This document shows positions 8,197-17,064 of a DNA stretch of 45,335 nt, in pieces. Numbering within the stretch: position 1 is the first letter of the stretch; each line of letters starts with the position of its first letter. The notes beneath the pieces were generated by a model. The model did no database searches and was not told the DNA's origin. It was given only the letters and a program-made list of their open reading frames with translations. The DNA lies in assembly GCA_017475265.1 (NCBI GenBank), contig JAFVFY010000095.1:1-45335 (forward strand), read 5' to 3'. A program made the position numbers and the translations under genes. The DNA comes from Prevotella sp. Lineage in GTDB: Bacteria; Bacteroidota; Bacteroidia; Bacteroidales; Bacteroidaceae.

Positions 8197-9108
8197 TTAA
8201 TGTATAATGCTTAATAATCGCTTCAGTTCCTCGTCACTGCCGAAGGGAATGCTTATCTTGCCCTTTCCTCCGACACCGTAGGTCACCTGCACCTTGGTCT
8301 GCAGGATGCTGGACAGCTTATCCTTCAGTTGTCCCACCTCATCGGGCAGTTGTGTCTGAGCCACAATTTTCTTCTTAGCCGTCTGCACGTTCTCACCGCT
8401 CTTGAGCATTTGCACCATCTCCTCCACCTTGCGCACAGAGTACTGGTTCTTCTGCACATCGCGGAAGACTTTCAGCTGCATGGAGGGTGAGTCGAGCGAG
8501 AGTAGCGCACGGGCATGTCCCATGTCTATCTCGCGGTTCTTCAGTGCCATCTGTATCTGTGCGGGAAGTTTCAGCAGACGCATGTAGTTGGTCACGGCGG
8601 TGCGGCTCTTGCCCACGCGCTCCGAGATTTTCTCCTGCGTCATGCCGCTGGTCTCGGCCAAGTGCTCGTAGGCCAGTGCAATCTCTATGGCGTTGAGGTC
8701 TTCACGCTGGATATTCTCCACAAGGGCCAACTCCATGACGCTCTCGTCATCGGCAGTGCGTATGTATGCCGGGATGGTTGTCAAGCCAGCCATCTGTGAT
8801 GCCCTCCAGCGTCGCTCTCCTGCAATAATCTGGTAATGGTCAGGACTCACCTCGCGCAGCGTGATGGGTGCAATGATACCCATGGTCTTAATACTGCCGG
8901 CAAGCTCCTCCATCGCCTCGGGGTCGAACTCCCGACGCGGTTGGTCAGGATTGGGCTCTATCTGACTGATGGGAATCTCATTGAGGTTCGATGACCCCTG
9001 TGTCTTTACTTCGCTCGTGTCTATCAGCGCATCCAGCCCACGGCCACTACCAATGTCATCAAGGCCGCGGCCTAGTACGCTCTTATCGTATTTCTTTCTT
9101 ACAGCCAT
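8197..9108 (-). CDS. parB: Chromosome-partitioning protein ParB
   Basis: CTP-dependent sliding clamp that binds parS sites and works with ParA in origin segregation. The N-terminal domain shows IEPNPDQPRREFD and the CTP-binding box IIAGERRWRASQMAGL (residues ~95-115). A central HTH follows with MTQEKISERVGKSRTAVTNYMRLLKLP, and a C-terminal dimerisation domain after a Lys-rich linker. 303 residues; ATG 9108. Downstream of parA on the same strand, but separated by an unusual 263-base spacer that holds an inverted repeat. I did not find a consensus parS palindrome in the window. Confidence 0.95.
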   Translation of the reverse strand: MAVRKKYDKSVLGRGLDDIGSGRGLDALIDTSEVKTQGSSNLNEIPISQIEPNPDQPRREFDPEAMEELAGSIKTMGIIAPITLREVSPDHYQIIAGERRWRASQMAGLTTIPAYIRTADDESVMELALVENIQREDLNAIEIALAYEHLAETSGMTQEKISERVGKSRTAVTNYMRLLKLPAQIQMALKNREIDMGHARALLSLDSPSMQLKVFRDVQKNQYSVRKVEEMVQMLKSGENVQTAKKKIVAQTQLPDEVGQLKDKLSSILQTKVQVTYGVGGKGKISIPFGSDEELKRLLSIIH

Positions 9109-9126
9109 TTCTATTTAGGGGAGTTA

Positions 9127-9382
9127 AAGGGAGTTAGAGGGAGTTATGGGGGAGTTAAAGGACGTCACTTTAGTAATCAATGTATTTGGTAATCAACGTA
9201 CTTCACTATTCCCCTCTGCCCTTCACTCTTCTTTCACTCCGTTGTTATTGATAATTCCTTTACAATATGAATTTAAAAACATACTCGTCTCTTCCAGCGA
9301 CTTACGTAATTCTTCAAATTGAGGTAGGGAGATATGTCTTTTAACTCCCTTTGACTCCCCCATAACTCCCTTTAACTCCCTT
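9127..9382. repeat. 35-bp inverted repeat between parA and parB
   Basis: The segment 9127-9161 (AAGGGAGTTAGAGGGAGTTA and on) is the reverse complement of 9348-9382 with two mismatches, leaving a 186-base centre. Each arm is itself built of GGGAGTTAAA units. Confidence 0.8.
9223..9363 (-). CDS. Possible 46-residue small protein between parA and parB
   Basis: ATG 9363 to TGA 9223-9225, preceded by the purine-rich AAAGGGAGTT. The peptide reads MGESKGVKRHISLPQFEELR and then a Glu/Ser/Asn-rich segment ending GVKEE; it looks amphipathic and helical. Its start lies inside the right arm of the inverted repeat. There is no recognised family, so this could be a chance frame or a remnant of a four-helix-bundle-type protein. 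Confidence 0.25.
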   Translation of the reverse strand: MGESKGVKRHISLPQFEELRKSLEETSMFLNSYCKGIINNNGVKEE

Positions 9383-10136
9383 TCGATATTATTTCCTTCG
9401 CCAGGGCGAGGTGGTTCTTCGAACCCGTGGACTCTGCATCGTAAAGAATCACGGGCAGACCGTGCGAGGGACTTTCGGAGAGTTTCACGTTACGCTGGAT
9501 GACGGTTTTGAATACCAGCTCCTGGAAATGACGCTTTACCTCATCGTAAATCTGGTTAGCCAGACGGAGACGCGAATCGTACATGGTGAGAAGGAAGCCC
9601 TCAATCTCCAGCTTCGGGTTCAGCTTCGACTTTATTATCTTAATGGTATTGAGCAACTTGGATATTCCCTCAAGGGCGAAATACTCGCACTGCACGGGAA
9701 TAATGACTGAGTCGGCTGCCGTCAGCGAGTTCACCGTGATAAGCCCCAGTGACGGCGAGCAGTCTATGAGTATGTAGTCGTATTCGGCACGAATAGGCTC
9801 CAGCAGTTTCTTGATGACGCGCTCACGGTTGTCCAGGTTGAGCATCTCAATCTCAGCTCCCACGAGGTCTATGTGACTTGGAATGATGTCCAGTCCCTCG
9901 ATGTCTGTGGTGTAAATGGCCTCACGCACATCGGTATGGTTGATGATACACTCGTAGAGCGAGCTTTCCACCTCCTTGATATCCACTCCGAGACCACTGG
10001 AGGCGTTGGCCTGGGGGTCAGCATCCACCACCAGCACGGTCTTTTCGAGCGTTGCCAGCGAGGCTGCCAGGTTGATGGTGGTAGTGGTCTTCCCCACCCC
10101 ACCTTTCTGATTGGCTAATGCAATGATTTTACCCAT
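9372..10136 (-). CDS. parA: Chromosome-partitioning ATPase ParA (Soj)
   Basis: Deviant Walker A ATPase that binds DNA nonspecifically and is released by ParB, moving origins. Signature Lys and P-loop in ANQKGGVGKTTTTINLAASLA (residues ~8-27), Walker A' in VLVVDADPQANASSGLG, Walker B in YDYILIDCSPSLG, and PVQCEYFALEG. 254 residues, normal length. ATG 10136 lies about 30 bases past a consensus promoter. Shares its upstream region divergently with the metalloprotease gene. Confidence 0.97.
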   Translation of the reverse strand: MGKIIALANQKGGVGKTTTTINLAASLATLEKTVLVVDADPQANASSGLGVDIKEVESSLYECIINHTDVREAIYTTDIEGLDIIPSHIDLVGAEIEMLNLDNRERVIKKLLEPIRAEYDYILIDCSPSLGLITVNSLTAADSVIIPVQCEYFALEGISKLLNTIKIIKSKLNPKLEIEGFLLTMYDSRLRLANQIYDEVKRHFQELVFKTVIQRNVKLSESPSHGLPVILYDAESTGSKNHLALAKEIISKGS

Positions 10137-10165
10137 ATCAATCTTTTTCCTTTAAATATTGGGTG

Positions 10166-10197
10166 CAAAGTTACATCTATTTCGCGAAATGACAAAA
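10166..10197 (-). promoter_or_regulatory. parA promoter
   Basis: Minus strand: TAACTTTG at 10166-10173 and TTTTG at 10193-10197, 19 bases apart, the Bacteroidetes consensus layout. Confidence 0.75.
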
Positions 10198-10233
10198 CTT
10201 TTCGCATACTTTCACTATAAAATCCCTTAATTA

Positions 10234-10265
10234 TTTGGTCATATATGCAAAAAACCGTATCTTTG
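10234..10265 (+). promoter_or_regulatory. Promoter of the metalloprotease gene
   Basis: TTTG at 10234-10237 and TATCTTTG at 10258-10265, 20 bases apart. It rules out the ATG at 10245 as start and points to 10293 or 10299. It is back to back with the parA promoter, with about 40 bases between the two -33 elements. Confidence 0.8.
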
Positions 10266-10298
10266 CACCAATTAACAATAAATATTACTAACATGACT

Positions 10299-13268
10299 AT
10301 GAAAAGACACTTTATGACTGCCATTGTTGCAGCATTGGCACTAGCCACCGCCGAGGCACAAGAATTCTACGACATCACCGAGAACTACATCCAGAACGCC
10401 GACTTTACGGCCAATGTGGACTACGGCATCGATGCCGCCGCCGAGAATGTAAAGAACAATACACTTAACACCCCAGAGGGGTGGAAAAAGGATGACGGTG
10501 CCAAGGCTACCCTTGCCGTGGCTGCTACGTTCCAGTATGGCACAAAGGCAACGTTTGGAAACCAGAACATCCCGGCCTTAGGTCCCGACGGAACGACCAA
10601 CGGTGCCTGCCTGACACTCTGTGCTTCTTTCGGTAACTACATGGCTTTCTATCAGAAAGCAAAGATGCCTGCGGGCAACTACAAGATGCTCGTCACCTAC
10701 TACAACTGCAACCCTGACGCCGAGACGGTTGTAAGTAATATGTGCGGATGGTATGTCTCGAAGGATGACAACATCTTATCGGAGACCACAACCTTTGGTT
10801 TCTCAGAGTGGCGCACCGACACCATCGCCTTCACCCTCGATGATGTCACCAATGGTCAGCTGCAAATAGGCATCAAATGCACAGGCACCACGACAAAGAA
10901 CGCCATGCTTGCCGTGGACAATGTGCGTCTGCTGCGCGACACCCCTTACGGCCCGCAGGATGACTTAGTGCCCGCTCCAGAGATTATAAGCGACATGCGC
11001 TTTGCACGCGGTGCCACCATGGCCTTCGGGCGCATCAAGAAGGTCACTGGCGAAAGCATCGCCGAGCAGGGATTCTGCTGGGGAGTGACGCCTGAACCGA
11101 CCATCAACGACAACACGACAACAGAGTATCTGTCAAACAACGGAAACATCTACTGGCTGAAAGACCTCACCCCCGCCACATTATATTATATGCGTGCATA
11201 CGCGAAGAACAGCTATGGTAAGGTGGGCTACGGCGACGTGATAAAGTTCTACACCCTGCCTAAAGGCCAGATAAGGCTAAGCGTGCGCGACGGCGGAGAC
11301 CAAGCCACCTACAATCGTATCAAGAACGCTGCCGAGACGGCTGTTGACTGGTGGAACAACCTGACCGAAATAAAGGACTTCAGTCCCAGTGTGGGCTTCG
11401 TTGATGGCACTCCTACCGCCGACTGCTCTTACGGTGGATGGATTCGCGTGGGTTCTAATTCGAGCTACCAGCGCGCTGGTACCATCATGCACGAGATGCT
11501 CCATGGCGTTGGCGTCATTCCCTGGGCCGACACCGAGTGGAGCCGCCATACCCTCCGCTCTGGTGTTAACGGCGATGGATATGGAACGGGCCAGTGGCTC
11601 GGCGACCGTGTGACGGAAGTGCTGCGTTTCTGGGACAACTCCACGACATCGGTGCTCAACGGTGACTACCAGCACCTATGGCCCTACGGTATCAACGGAG
11701 CCAACGAGGACAATGGCAGCGACGTGCTCTATATAGGCAACTCGCTTGTATGCCAGGCACTGGGCGAGGACGGACTGCAGCACACCTACACTCACTTTGC
11801 AGAACCCTATTACGCCTTCAACCAGGAAGACGACACGAAGTACTACCTGAAGTGTGAGGACGAGGAGCGCGGACTGTACACCAGCTACCTCATGCCCACG
11901 AAGACCGGCACCCTGAAGTGGATTGCCATGTCCGCTGTCGAGGCACAGGCAAACGATAGTGTCGCATGGTACATCACCTTCACGCCCGACAACCAGTACT
12001 ACCAGCTGCGCAATGCTGCCACTGGTCAGTACCTGACCTACGCCAGCGGATTCAAGACCGTGGAACGCACCACAACCACCAATGCCGACAACTTCCATTT
12101 CATGCGAGGACGTATCAACGTGGCTTCAGCTGTTGAGGGTGCTAACCGTGGCTACTGGATCATCCATCCCACCAGCGACTGGACTCCACCCTGTCTGCAA
12201 GCCAATGCCAACGAAAATGTGGGCAGTTCCACCTTCGACATCAAGAACAGTGCCACCAAGCAGCGCTGGCTCATCCTCACCGCCGAGCAGACGACACAGA
12301 TGGAACAAGCCGCCGTCACAGCCATGAAGGAAAGCGTGAAAACCACCCTGGCCAACATCAGACAGCTGGCAATGGTGCCCCACAAAGAACTGGCTAATGG
12401 TACAGACGAGGCATACGCCAATGCTCTCGACGACATAGAGAAGCGAGCCGACGAGGCCACTCAGCTCTCCGATGTGATGACCCTGCAGGACGAGGCCAAC
12501 CAGGCTGCCTTCCAGTTCCTCTGCAACGTCAGTGCCACGGACAAGACAAAGCCCTTCGACCTGACCTACATGATACAAAGTCAAGGTATGGACAGCACCG
12601 ATGGATGGACGGGCAGTCCAACGATAAACCATTCATGTGCAGAGTTCTACGAGAAGACATTCAACTTCTTCCAGAACATCGACAACCTTCCTGGCGGTAG
12701 CTATCAGGTGCTGGCACAAGGCTTCCAGCGTCCCGGTACTTCTGCCGATGCCTATAGCGACTATACCGCTGGCAACAACAAGGTGACGGCCTCGCTCTAC
12801 GCTGGTAATGTCAACAACAATACACAGCTTGCCCATATCATCTACGACGCCCAGACAAAGAAAGTGGGCAAGGGCAGCGAGGCCACCGTGGGCGGCAATC
12901 TGTACATCCCCCAGACCATGGAGGCCGCAGCAGCCTACTTCGCAAAGGGACTCTATGAGAACAGCATTGATGCCACAGTGGAGAAGGACGGCAGCTCGCT
13001 GCGCATAGGCATACGCGCCACCTCGCAGCCCACCTCCTATTGGACCATCTTCGACAACTTCCGCCTACACTTCTTCGGGAAGGAAATCACTGCCGTCAAG
13101 GGTGACGTTAACGGCGATGGCACGGTCGACGTGGCCGACATATCGTCCATCATCAGTGCCATGGCGGGTGATACCAGCGTGGACGAAGCAGCGGCCGACG
13201 TTAACGGCGACGGCACGGTCGACGTGGCCGACATCTCCACTGTAATTAGTATCATGGCAGGAGAATAA
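10299..13268 (+). CDS. Secreted zinc metalloprotease with dockerin-type C-terminus
   Basis: Start ATG 10299 (10293 also possible) lies just after the promoter and gives a signal peptide MKRHFMTAIVAALALATAEA, 989 residues in all. Residues ~20-230 form a jelly-roll-like domain. Residues ~230-325 look like a fibronectin III-like module (AEQGFCWGVTPEPT, LTPATLYYMRAYAKN). The protease core carries HEMLHGVGVIPW at 398-402 onward, an HExxHxxG zinc site. A lectin-like segment follows (YYLKCEDEERG, YQLRNAATGQYLTY). The last ~55 residues hold two type I dockerin repeats, each GDVNGDGTVDVADIS or nearly so, encoded by nearly identical DNA. Ten bases ahead of the glycosyltransferase gene. Substrate unknown. 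Confidence 0.85.
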   Translation: MKRHFMTAIVAALALATAEAQEFYDITENYIQNADFTANVDYGIDAAAENVKNNTLNTPEGWKKDDGAKATLAVAATFQYGTKATFGNQNIPALGPDGTTNGACLTLCASFGNYMAFYQKAKMPAGNYKMLVTYYNCNPDAETVVSNMCGWYVSKDDNILSETTTFGFSEWRTDTIAFTLDDVTNGQLQIGIKCTGTTTKNAMLAVDNVRLLRDTPYGPQDDLVPAPEIISDMRFARGATMAFGRIKKVTGESIAEQGFCWGVTPEPTINDNTTTEYLSNNGNIYWLKDLTPATLYYMRAYAKNSYGKVGYGDVIKFYTLPKGQIRLSVRDGGDQATYNRIKNAAETAVDWWNNLTEIKDFSPSVGFVDGTPTADCSYGGWIRVGSNSSYQRAGTIMHEMLHGVGVIPWADTEWSRHTLRSGVNGDGYGTGQWLGDRVTEVLRFWDNSTTSVLNGDYQHLWPYGINGANEDNGSDVLYIGNSLVCQALGEDGLQHTYTHFAEPYYAFNQEDDTKYYLKCEDEERGLYTSYLMPTKTGTLKWIAMSAVEAQANDSVAWYITFTPDNQYYQLRNAATGQYLTYASGFKTVERTTTTNADNFHFMRGRINVASAVEGANRGYWIIHPTSDWTPPCLQANANENVGSSTFDIKNSATKQRWLILTAEQTTQMEQAAVTAMKESVKTTLANIRQLAMVPHKELANGTDEAYANALDDIEKRADEATQLSDVMTLQDEANQAAFQFLCNVSATDKTKPFDLTYMIQSQGMDSTDGWTGSPTINHSCAEFYEKTFNFFQNIDNLPGGSYQVLAQGFQRPGTSADAYSDYTAGNNKVTASLYAGNVNNNTQLAHIIYDAQTKKVGKGSEATVGGNLYIPQTMEAAAAYFAKGLYENSIDATVEKDGSSLRIGIRATSQPTSYWTIFDNFRLHFFGKEITAVKGDVNGDGTVDVADISSIISAMAGDTSVDEAAADVNGDGTVDVADISTVISIMAGE

Positions 13269-13278
13269 TGTCAGACTT

Positions 13279-14499
13279 ATGCTCACACTGAAAATCATTT
13301 TCTGGATTTGCATTGTCCTCGTGGTCTACACATACGTAGGCTACGGGGCATTGCTTTGGTTCATCATACGCATCAAGCGGCTGTTTTCTCCCTCTGGAGG
13401 GGCAGACAGCGTGACCGTCACCGACGAAGAGCTGCCGCAGATGACCCTCATGATTTGTGCCTACAACGAGGAAGAGGTCATCCATGAGAAGATGGAGAAC
13501 ATCCGCCAGCTGGACTATCCTCGTGAGAAACTCTGCGTGATGTGGATCACCGATGGCTCGACCGACCATACCAACGAGCTGCTCCGTCAGTACCCAGAGG
13601 TGACGCTGGTGTTCTCTCCAGAGCGACGCGGCAAGGCCGCAGCCCTGGAACATGGCCTGAGTGTGAACACCTCCCCCTTCGTAACTTTCACCGACGCCAA
13701 CACCATGCTCAATGCCGGAGCCCTGCGCGAGATTGCCCGTCAGTTTATGAAGCCCGGCGTCAGCTGCGTGGCGGGTGAGAAGCGCGTCACCGCCCGTACC
13801 GTAGTAGCCCACGCTTCCCAGCGTGGAGAGGTTGCAGCTCAGACCGCTGCCGAGGGCGAAGGTCTCTACTGGCGCTACGAGAGCGCTCTCAAGCAGTGGG
13901 ACAGTGACCTCTACTCCGCCATGGGAGCCGCCGGAGAGCTCTTCGCCGTGCGCATGGAGCACTATCGCCGTCCTCCCCAGAACGCCTTGCTTGATGACTT
14001 CATGATGTCGATGCTCATCGTCAAGGACGGCCACCGCATCGCTTATACCAGCGATGCCTACGCCACGGAATATGGCTCGGCAAACCTCCAAGAGGAGTCG
14101 AAGCGCAAGCGCCGCATCGCTGCCGGTGGACTGCAGAGCTCATGGTGGCTACGCAGTCTGATGAACCCCTTCCGCTATCCTAAGGTGGCCTTCCAGTTCG
14201 TCTCCCACCGTGTGCTACGCTGGACCATCACGCCCTTCGCCATGCTCGCCCTCATCCCGCTGAACATCGCCCTCGTGGCCATGGGTGCAGGAACCCTCTA
14301 CACCGTCATCCTTGTCCTTCAGTTGCTCTTCTACCTCGCCGCCCTCACCGGCTGGTTCCTCGCCCGAAGCGGTCACCAGAACAAGCTGCTCAACGTCCCC
14401 TCCTATTTCCTCTTCATGAACTTCAACGTATTCCTCGGCATCCGCTACCTTATGACCCACAGCAAAAGCGGTACATGGGAAAAGGCTTCCCGTGGCTAA
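13279..14499 (+). CDS. Family 2 glycosyltransferase, membrane-bound
   Basis: 406 residues. An N-terminal membrane segment (residues ~5-30) is followed by the GT-A fold: MTLMICAYNEEEVIHEKMEN, WITDGSTDHTNELL, RGKAAALEHGL, FTDANTMLNAGAL (DxD-like), GAAGELFAVR, LLDDFMMSM and a QxxRW-like HRVLRW. At least two more membrane segments lie at the C-terminus (residues ~310-365). This is the layout of processive or polysaccharide-type GT2 enzymes using nucleotide sugars. The ATG is 10 bases after the metalloprotease stop, so they share a transcript. The acceptor cannot be told from sequence. Confidence 0.9.
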   Translation: MLTLKIIFWICIVLVVYTYVGYGALLWFIIRIKRLFSPSGGADSVTVTDEELPQMTLMICAYNEEEVIHEKMENIRQLDYPREKLCVMWITDGSTDHTNELLRQYPEVTLVFSPERRGKAAALEHGLSVNTSPFVTFTDANTMLNAGALREIARQFMKPGVSCVAGEKRVTARTVVAHASQRGEVAAQTAAEGEGLYWRYESALKQWDSDLYSAMGAAGELFAVRMEHYRRPPQNALLDDFMMSMLIVKDGHRIAYTSDAYATEYGSANLQEESKRKRRIAAGGLQSSWWLRSLMNPFRYPKVAFQFVSHRVLRWTITPFAMLALIPLNIALVAMGAGTLYTVILVLQLLFYLAALTGWFLARSGHQNKLLNVPSYFLFMNFNVFLGIRYLMTHSKSGTWEKASRG

Positions 14500-14830
14500 C
14501 TATACCAACACAGTCTAAGTTCTAACCTACATTATTCACGGCAATATGGATAAACAACGGATTAAAACTGATTTCACGGATTTTCACGGATTATTTTTTA
14601 TCTTCCCATCGAATCTGGAAGAAATCTGTGAAATCAATTATAATCTGTATAATCCGTGTAATCCGTAAAATCCGTTGTTGAAAAGAGTATGAATAATCCA
14701 AGCTAAGGTCAATCGTCTAAGGTCTAAAGTCTGAGGTCTATAGTCTAAGGTCTAAAGTCTAAGTTCTAAAGTCTAAGGTCTAAAGTCTATAGTCTAAGGT
14801 CTATAGTCTAAGGTCAATCGTCTATGGTCA
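14500..14830. other. Repeat-filled spacer between GT2 and tilS
   Basis: Consists almost wholly of one full copy of the AACAACGGATT repeat (14533-14706) followed directly by an 18-unit heptamer array. No gene and no consensus promoter seen. Confidence 0.6.
14533..14706 (+). repeat. Dispersed ~170-bp repeat, copy A
   Basis: Starts TATTCACGGCAATATG, continues AACAACGGATTAAAACTGAT, and ends TAAAATCCGTTGTTG followed by AAAAGAGTATGAATAATCCA. The ends AACAACGGATT and AATCCGTTGTT are inverted repeats, and the inside is an imperfect palindrome of GGATT/AATCC words. Near-identical to copies at 36443-36606 (inverted) and 42799-42970. Confidence 0.9.
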
Positions 14831-14833
14831 ATG
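14708..14833. repeat. Heptamer tandem array running into the tilS start codon
   Basis: Eighteen consecutive 7-bp units, consensus GTCTAAR with GTCTATA, GTCAATC and similar variants, are in unbroken 7-bp phase from 14708. The last unit, GTCAATG (14827-14833), contains the ATG of tilS. Confidence 0.9.
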
Positions 14834-16153
14834 GAAAAACGTGTTTCTGATTTCATCCTCCGTCATCATCTTCTCGACCCTGACGTCCTGCACCTCGTCG
14901 CCCTCAGCGGCGGTGCCGACAGTGTGTGTCTGCTGTTGTTATTGCTGCGCTTGGGCTACCGTGTGGAGGCCATGCACTGCAACTTCCACCTGCGGGGGGA
15001 GGAAAGCGACCGCGACGAGGCTTTCGTGGAGTCTTTATGTCAAGATAAAGGCGTGCCCCTCCACCTGGCACACTTCGACACCCGTGCCTACGCCGACCTT
15101 CACCACGTGAGCATTGAGATGGCGGCCCGCGAATTGCGCTATTCCTGGTTCGAACAGTTGCGGCGAGACCTAGGGGCAGCGACCATCTGCGTGGCCCACC
15201 ATAGCGATGACAATGTAGAAACAATACTCATGAACCTCCTGCGGGGCACTGGTCTTCGTGGTCTGCAGGGCATACAGCCCCGGCGTGGCCACATCGTCCG
15301 CCCCCTGCTCTGCGTCAGCCGCGAAGAGATAGAGCAGTGGCTGCACGAACAGGGCCAGCCCTTCGTCACCGACTCCACAAACACCGTGGCCGACGTGGTT
15401 CGCAACAAACTCCGCCTCGACATCATCCCCCGCCTGAAAGACGTCTTCCCACAAGCCAACAGCAACATCCTTTCCACGGCCCATCTCGTCAGTGAGGCCC
15501 TACGCGTCTACGACCATGCCATCAGCGAGCAACTACGCCTTATAGCTGGTGACGGTTCTTCCATCAGCATTGACGAACTGTTGCACGAGCCCTCGCCAGA
15601 GAGCCTCCTCTTCGAGTGGCTCAGCCCCAAAGGCTTCTCTTCGCACACCATTCTCCAATTAAGCCAGATGCTCCCCACTATCAGCTCTGGTCGCGAATGG
15701 TCATCGGCCACCCACACCCTCGTCTGTCACTCCGGCCATCTCCTTCTCTCTGCCATAGAAGAGCAAAGAGGCCCCCTGCTCATACCAGAGCCGGGGACCT
15801 ACGTCTACGATGACAAGACGAAGTTCCGCCTCACCATCCATGAAGGCCAGCACATAGAGCGCGACAATCCCAACGTCTGCTGTGCCGACGCTTCCACCAT
15901 CGCCTTCCCCCTGGAGCTTCGTCACATTCGCCAGGGCGATCGTTTCCGTCCCCTAGGCATGAAGGGCACCCGACTGGTAAGCGATTTCCTTACCGACCTG
16001 CACCTCTCCATCATCGACAAGCGCCGTCAGCTCGTTCTCTGCGATGCCCACGGCAACATCATCTGGCTCATCGGCCGCCGCATGGACGACCGCTTTAAGG
16101 TAACGGAAAAAACAACAAAGACCTTAGTAGTCTCTTCAGTAGACGCGATCTAA
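14831..16153 (+). CDS. tilS: tRNA(Ile)-lysidine synthase
   Basis: Converts the wobble C34 of tRNA-Ile(CAU) to lysidine using ATP and lysine, so the tRNA reads AUA. The PP-loop motif VALSGGADS is at residues 23-31, followed by MHCNFHLRGEESDRDEAFV, the AREL(R)YSWF region, HHSDDNVETILMNLLRGTGLRGLQGI and VTDSTN. C-terminal TilS domain shows FRPLGMKGTRLVSDFLTDLHLS near the end. 440 residues, normal for the family. ATG 14831 is embedded in the last unit of a heptamer array, with no recognisable ribosome-binding site. No promoter seen nearby. Confidence 0.95.
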   Translation: MEKRVSDFILRHHLLDPDVLHLVALSGGADSVCLLLLLLRLGYRVEAMHCNFHLRGEESDRDEAFVESLCQDKGVPLHLAHFDTRAYADLHHVSIEMAARELRYSWFEQLRRDLGAATICVAHHSDDNVETILMNLLRGTGLRGLQGIQPRRGHIVRPLLCVSREEIEQWLHEQGQPFVTDSTNTVADVVRNKLRLDIIPRLKDVFPQANSNILSTAHLVSEALRVYDHAISEQLRLIAGDGSSISIDELLHEPSPESLLFEWLSPKGFSSHTILQLSQMLPTISSGREWSSATHTLVCHSGHLLLSAIEEQRGPLLIPEPGTYVYDDKTKFRLTIHEGQHIERDNPNVCCADASTIAFPLELRHIRQGDRFRPLGMKGTRLVSDFLTDLHLSIIDKRRQLVLCDAHGNIIWLIGRRMDDRFKVTEKTTKTLVVSSVDAI

Positions 16154-16542
16154 TTTATTAATTGTGCCGAATTCGACATTGCTGCAAGTTGACTGTAACT
16201 TGAAACGCCATAGCCCGTTGTTGACCTAAATCACAAAAAGGCACCATATAGACAGGCACCCATTGCACTTTCATTTACCATAGTGAATCAGATGGACCGT
16301 CCCCGCGATTCCGCGAACTCCCTTTGTGATGCGCCTAACTTCTTTTGTGATGTATTATCACTCTTTTGTGATGCTGACCCATCCTTTTGTGATGGCATTT
16401 GTGATGCTTCATCCTTCTTTTGTGCTGATTTCCAAAACAAAATTATAGTATATCTGCGTCCTTTCAATAGTTACTCACTCACCTGTAAGCAATGGCTCTT
16501 CTGTTGAATAAGTTAACGAGACATTGCCCGGCAAGCTTGAAC
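16154..16542. other. Intergenic region with a 21-bp periodic repeat
   Basis: Between tilS and the convergent AlbA_2-like remnant. Apart from the repeat at 16323-16425 I see no promoter. A plus-strand frame (ATG 16292 or upstream, to 16507) runs through the repeat but resembles no family. Confidence 0.45.
16323..16425. repeat. 21-bp periodic TTTGTGATG repeat
   Basis: The word TTTGTGATG or a one-base variant occurs six times; its first G falls at 16326, 16347, 16368, 16389, 16401 and 16422, i.e. steps of 21, 21, 21, 12 and 21. On the plus strand it reads as the heptad-like peptide FFCDxxx. Confidence 0.85.
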
Positions 16543-17064
16543 TTAAACTTCATTGTTGTTTAGCAATTCTTTTCCTTTTTCTGTAAGTGAATAACTTTGT
16601 TTAGGACTACTTGGCGCATCTGTCAACGTTGGAACAACCAATTCTGCGTCTATCAGATGTGATAATAAGTTACGTTTGAATCTGTTCCTATTTTTTTCGT
16701 TGACCAGTTTCATTAATGCAGTCGTAGGTAAAGCCTCTAGTTTTACCGCACGCATTATAGCTATAGCATCTTCCCTATGCCTAAAAAACATCTTAGGACA
16801 AACTTGGGACAAAGCGACAAGCTTAGGACAGCTTGGGACAAATCTGTGTTTGCGACATTCTTTACGACATCTCCGACATTGGCTGTCACATCTACCATCC
16901 TCTCCCTTAAACTTAACATACTGCACATACAGGCCAGGCATGAAACGACGGGGATGTTTACAAAACAATACCATAGCGGCATACGTGGGGCATTGGTGCT
17001 CCATATCATACATACCTACTGCGGCCATCTGCTCCTCAATAGGGCGGCTGTCAGTATCAACCAT
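16543..17064 (-). pseudogene. Degenerate C-terminal part of an AlbA_2-type (Schlafen-like) ATP-binding protein
   Basis: The 173-codon frame begins with RPIEEQMAAVGMYDMEHQCP and CPTYAAMVLFCKHPRRFMPG, then LYVQYVKFKGED, which resembles the middle of AlbA_2/AAA_4 proteins (normally ~400-500 residues). It then passes through a Cys/Arg/Lys-rich stretch encoded by GACAT and CTTAGGACA / TTGGGACAA repeats, and ends in a winged-helix-like segment (ALMKLVNEKNRNRFKRNLLS, YSLTEKGKELL). The N-terminal AlbA_2 domain is missing: upstream the DNA switches to the start of a different gene, rhuM-like. I read it as a deletion remnant, though it could still be expressed. Confidence 0.5.
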
